NCBI GenBank assembly: GCA_029880325.1
Contig: JAOUOP010000068.1
Location: 1 to 40,087, forward strand
Source: Myxococcales bacterium
Lineage (GTDB): Bacteria > Myxococcota_A > Polyangia > Polyangiales > JAFGIB01
Reading direction: 5' to 3'
DNA length: 40,087 bases
The notes beneath the pieces were generated by a model, which was given only the letters and a program-made list of their open reading frames with translations, had not been told where the DNA came from and searched no databases. The position numbers and the translations under genes were made by a program. This document shows positions 39,453-40,087 of the stretch, piece by piece. How positions within the stretch are numbered: position 1 is the stretch's first letter; each line of letters starts with the position of its first letter.

Positions 39453-39506
39453 AACGGTTCCCTGGGCGCAGCCCGGCTACCCCAGACCTGCCCGCACATT
39501 GCATCG

Positions 39507-39514
39507 CCCCCCCC
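39507..39514. repeat. 8-base homopolymer in the giant gene's leader
   Basis: Eight Cs on the plus strand, so eight Gs on the coding strand, about 55 bases before the GTG start and between it and the promoter candidate. Such tracts can change length by slippage. Confidence 0.8.
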
Positions 39515-39551
39515 AAGTACCAATCCCGCAGAGAGCTATGCGTTAGGCCGA

Positions 39552-39580
39552 TCGATAGCAGTCTCGGCCAGCGGGATCAA
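39552..39580 (-). promoter_or_regulatory. Weak sigma70-like promoter candidate for the giant operon
   Basis: On the minus strand TTGATC (39580-39575) and TATCGA (39557-39552) are separated by exactly 17 bases. Matches to consensus are partial, about four and three of six. It would give a leader of about 90 bases before the GTG at 39452. No stronger candidate was found between 39453 and 39785. Confidence 0.25.
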
Positions 39581-39642
39581 GCTTGAACGTCAAGAAGCCG
39601 ACATGCTCTGTGTCGTTTTTGATCCGGATCGTCGGTGACACG

Positions 39643-39720
39643 GGTTGGTATCGATGTTTGGTGTCGAGGTTTGGTGTCGAGGTTTGGTGTCGAGGTTTGG
39701 TGTCGAGGTTTGGTGAAGTG
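39643..39720. repeat. 13-bp tandem repeat upstream of the giant gene
   Basis: Four exact copies of GTTTGGTGTCGAG (39656-39707), flanked by a 10-of-13 copy on each side (39643-39655 and 39708-39720). The 13-base period rules out an in-frame coding repeat. It lies about 190 bases upstream of the GTG start in the stretch of lower GC (line 39601-39660 is 50% GC by hand count). Apart from this repeat, the promoter candidate and the inverted repeat, I see nothing in 39453-39785. Confidence 0.9.
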
Positions 39721-39752
39721 AGGTTGGGTCACGCGACGCGTGAAACAATGGG

Positions 39753-39785
39753 GCGGTTGATGTTTGTGCTGAACAGATCAACCGC
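39753..39785. repeat. Inverted repeat, 9-bp perfect stem with 15-base loop
   Basis: GCGGTTGAT (39753-39761) and ATCAACCGC (39777-39785). It begins directly after the stop codon (39788-39786) of the edge ORF on the minus strand, the place of a terminator, but no U-run follows on that strand, and the A-run on the plus strand is on the wrong side for a plus-strand terminator. GCGGTTG occurs again at about 39833. It could instead be an operator. Confidence 0.5.
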
Positions 39786-40079
39786 TCAAAAAAGGTGGTG
39801 GTGTGGCTTGCTGCGATCGCATGACGTATGAGCGGTTGGCTGCCGCGACCGCGATTCGCCTGGCGCTAGCGGTCGTCGCGAGCATGTTGCTGCCCGATTG
39901 GCACACTTGGCGTTCTCCGGCCGAAGTGCGATGGAATATGCGTCGTAGTTGTTGTGGTTGTGGCGCAGATTCTGCATGAATGCGGCAGCACGGCGAACCC
40001 GCACGCCGTCGCTACAGCGACCGAGGTGCTGCAAGTAGCGCTCCAAAGCCTTGGGAACGTCTCGGAGCTTGATCGGCAT
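39786..40079 (-). CDS. Uncertain small ORF at the right edge
   Basis: A 97-residue frame from ATG at 40079 to TGA at 39786. No family is recognised. The upstream sequence shows no ribosome site, and the frame stays open to the window edge, so it may be the end of a larger gene. The first half (MPIKLRDVPKALERYLQH onwards) looks more protein-like than the Arg/Ser/Pro/His-rich end. The inverted repeat right after its stop gives weak support. It may equally be a chance frame. Confidence 0.25.
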   Translation of the reverse strand: MPIKLRDVPKALERYLQHLGRCSDGVRVRRAAAFMQNLRHNHNNYDAYSIALRPENAKCANRAATCSRRPLAPGESRSRQPTAHTSCDRSKPHHHLF

Positions 40080-40087
40080 GAGGGCGG

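Noticed and set aside
39410..39430. Twin-arginine (Tat) signal from K8-R9-R10-S-F.
   Set aside because: The motif is far from the hydrophobic core, lacks the usual consensus residues after Phe, and a 1.3-MDa multidomain protein is an implausible folded Tat substrate.
39643..39720. CRISPR array.
   Set aside because: The 13-bp units are directly adjacent with no spacers.
39590..39781. Small minus-strand ORF over the 13-bp repeats.
   Set aside because: The period is not a multiple of three and the predicted peptide is just the repeat read in shifting frames.
1..40087. tRNA, rRNA, phage, integrase or insertion-sequence elements.
   Set aside because: I looked for them on both strands and saw no convincing candidates in the window.

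Overview
The window is high-GC bacterial DNA dominated by one gene. A single uninterrupted reading frame on the minus strand (39452 to 2532) encodes a secreted protein of 12,306 residues, roughly 1.3 MDa. Three lipoprotein genes follow on the same strand with almost no spacing: a parvulin-type peptidyl-prolyl isomerase (2517 to 1555), a second parvulin-like protein that has lost its signature residues (1558 to 671), and a lipoprotein with a probable beta-helix that runs off the left edge (648 to beyond 1). The gaps are 14 bases, a 4-base ATGA overlap and 22 bases, so this reads as one operon: a giant exported protein plus periplasm-facing folding helpers.

The organism is probably from Myxococcota or a related former deltaproteobacterial lineage. 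This is inferred from the combination of myxobacterial-type Cys-rich repeats (DUF4215 / myxo disulfide repeat), Cys-stapled RCC1 propellers, LVIVD propellers, Big_5-like, IPT/TIG and thrombospondin type 3 repeats, together with the high GC.

Layout of the giant protein, N to C terminus (all coordinates on the minus strand): signal peptide (39452-39318); Ig-like and Big_2-like domains (to about 38045); an array of about 20 Ig-like domains (38045-30650) with one EF-hand-type loop; a seven-fold higher-order repeat of about 2 kb per unit, each unit being LVIVD-type beta-propeller, Big_5-like domain, TIG, TIG (30330-16370); Ig-like domains with at least two further propeller regions (16370-10740); Ig/Big_1-like domains (to 7600); a calcium-binding TSP3 rod (7586-7275); a Big_2-like and a small Cys-containing domain; three seven-bladed RCC1 propellers alternating with DUF4215 Cys-rich segments, two of them in a recent 1.24-kb tandem duplication; five DUF4215 repeats; and a Cys-rich tail ending at 2532. 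No beta-barrel, RTX, sortase, PEP-CTERM, MYXO-CTERM or transmembrane anchor is visible, so how it crosses or stays on the outer membrane is unknown.

Upstream of the giant gene (39453-39785) is a lower-GC intergenic region with a weak promoter candidate, an 8-base homopolymer, a 13-bp tandem repeat and a strong inverted repeat. A small uncertain ORF occupies the right edge. Nothing on the plus strand looks like a real gene: its long ORFs are antisense shadows of the giant coding frame.
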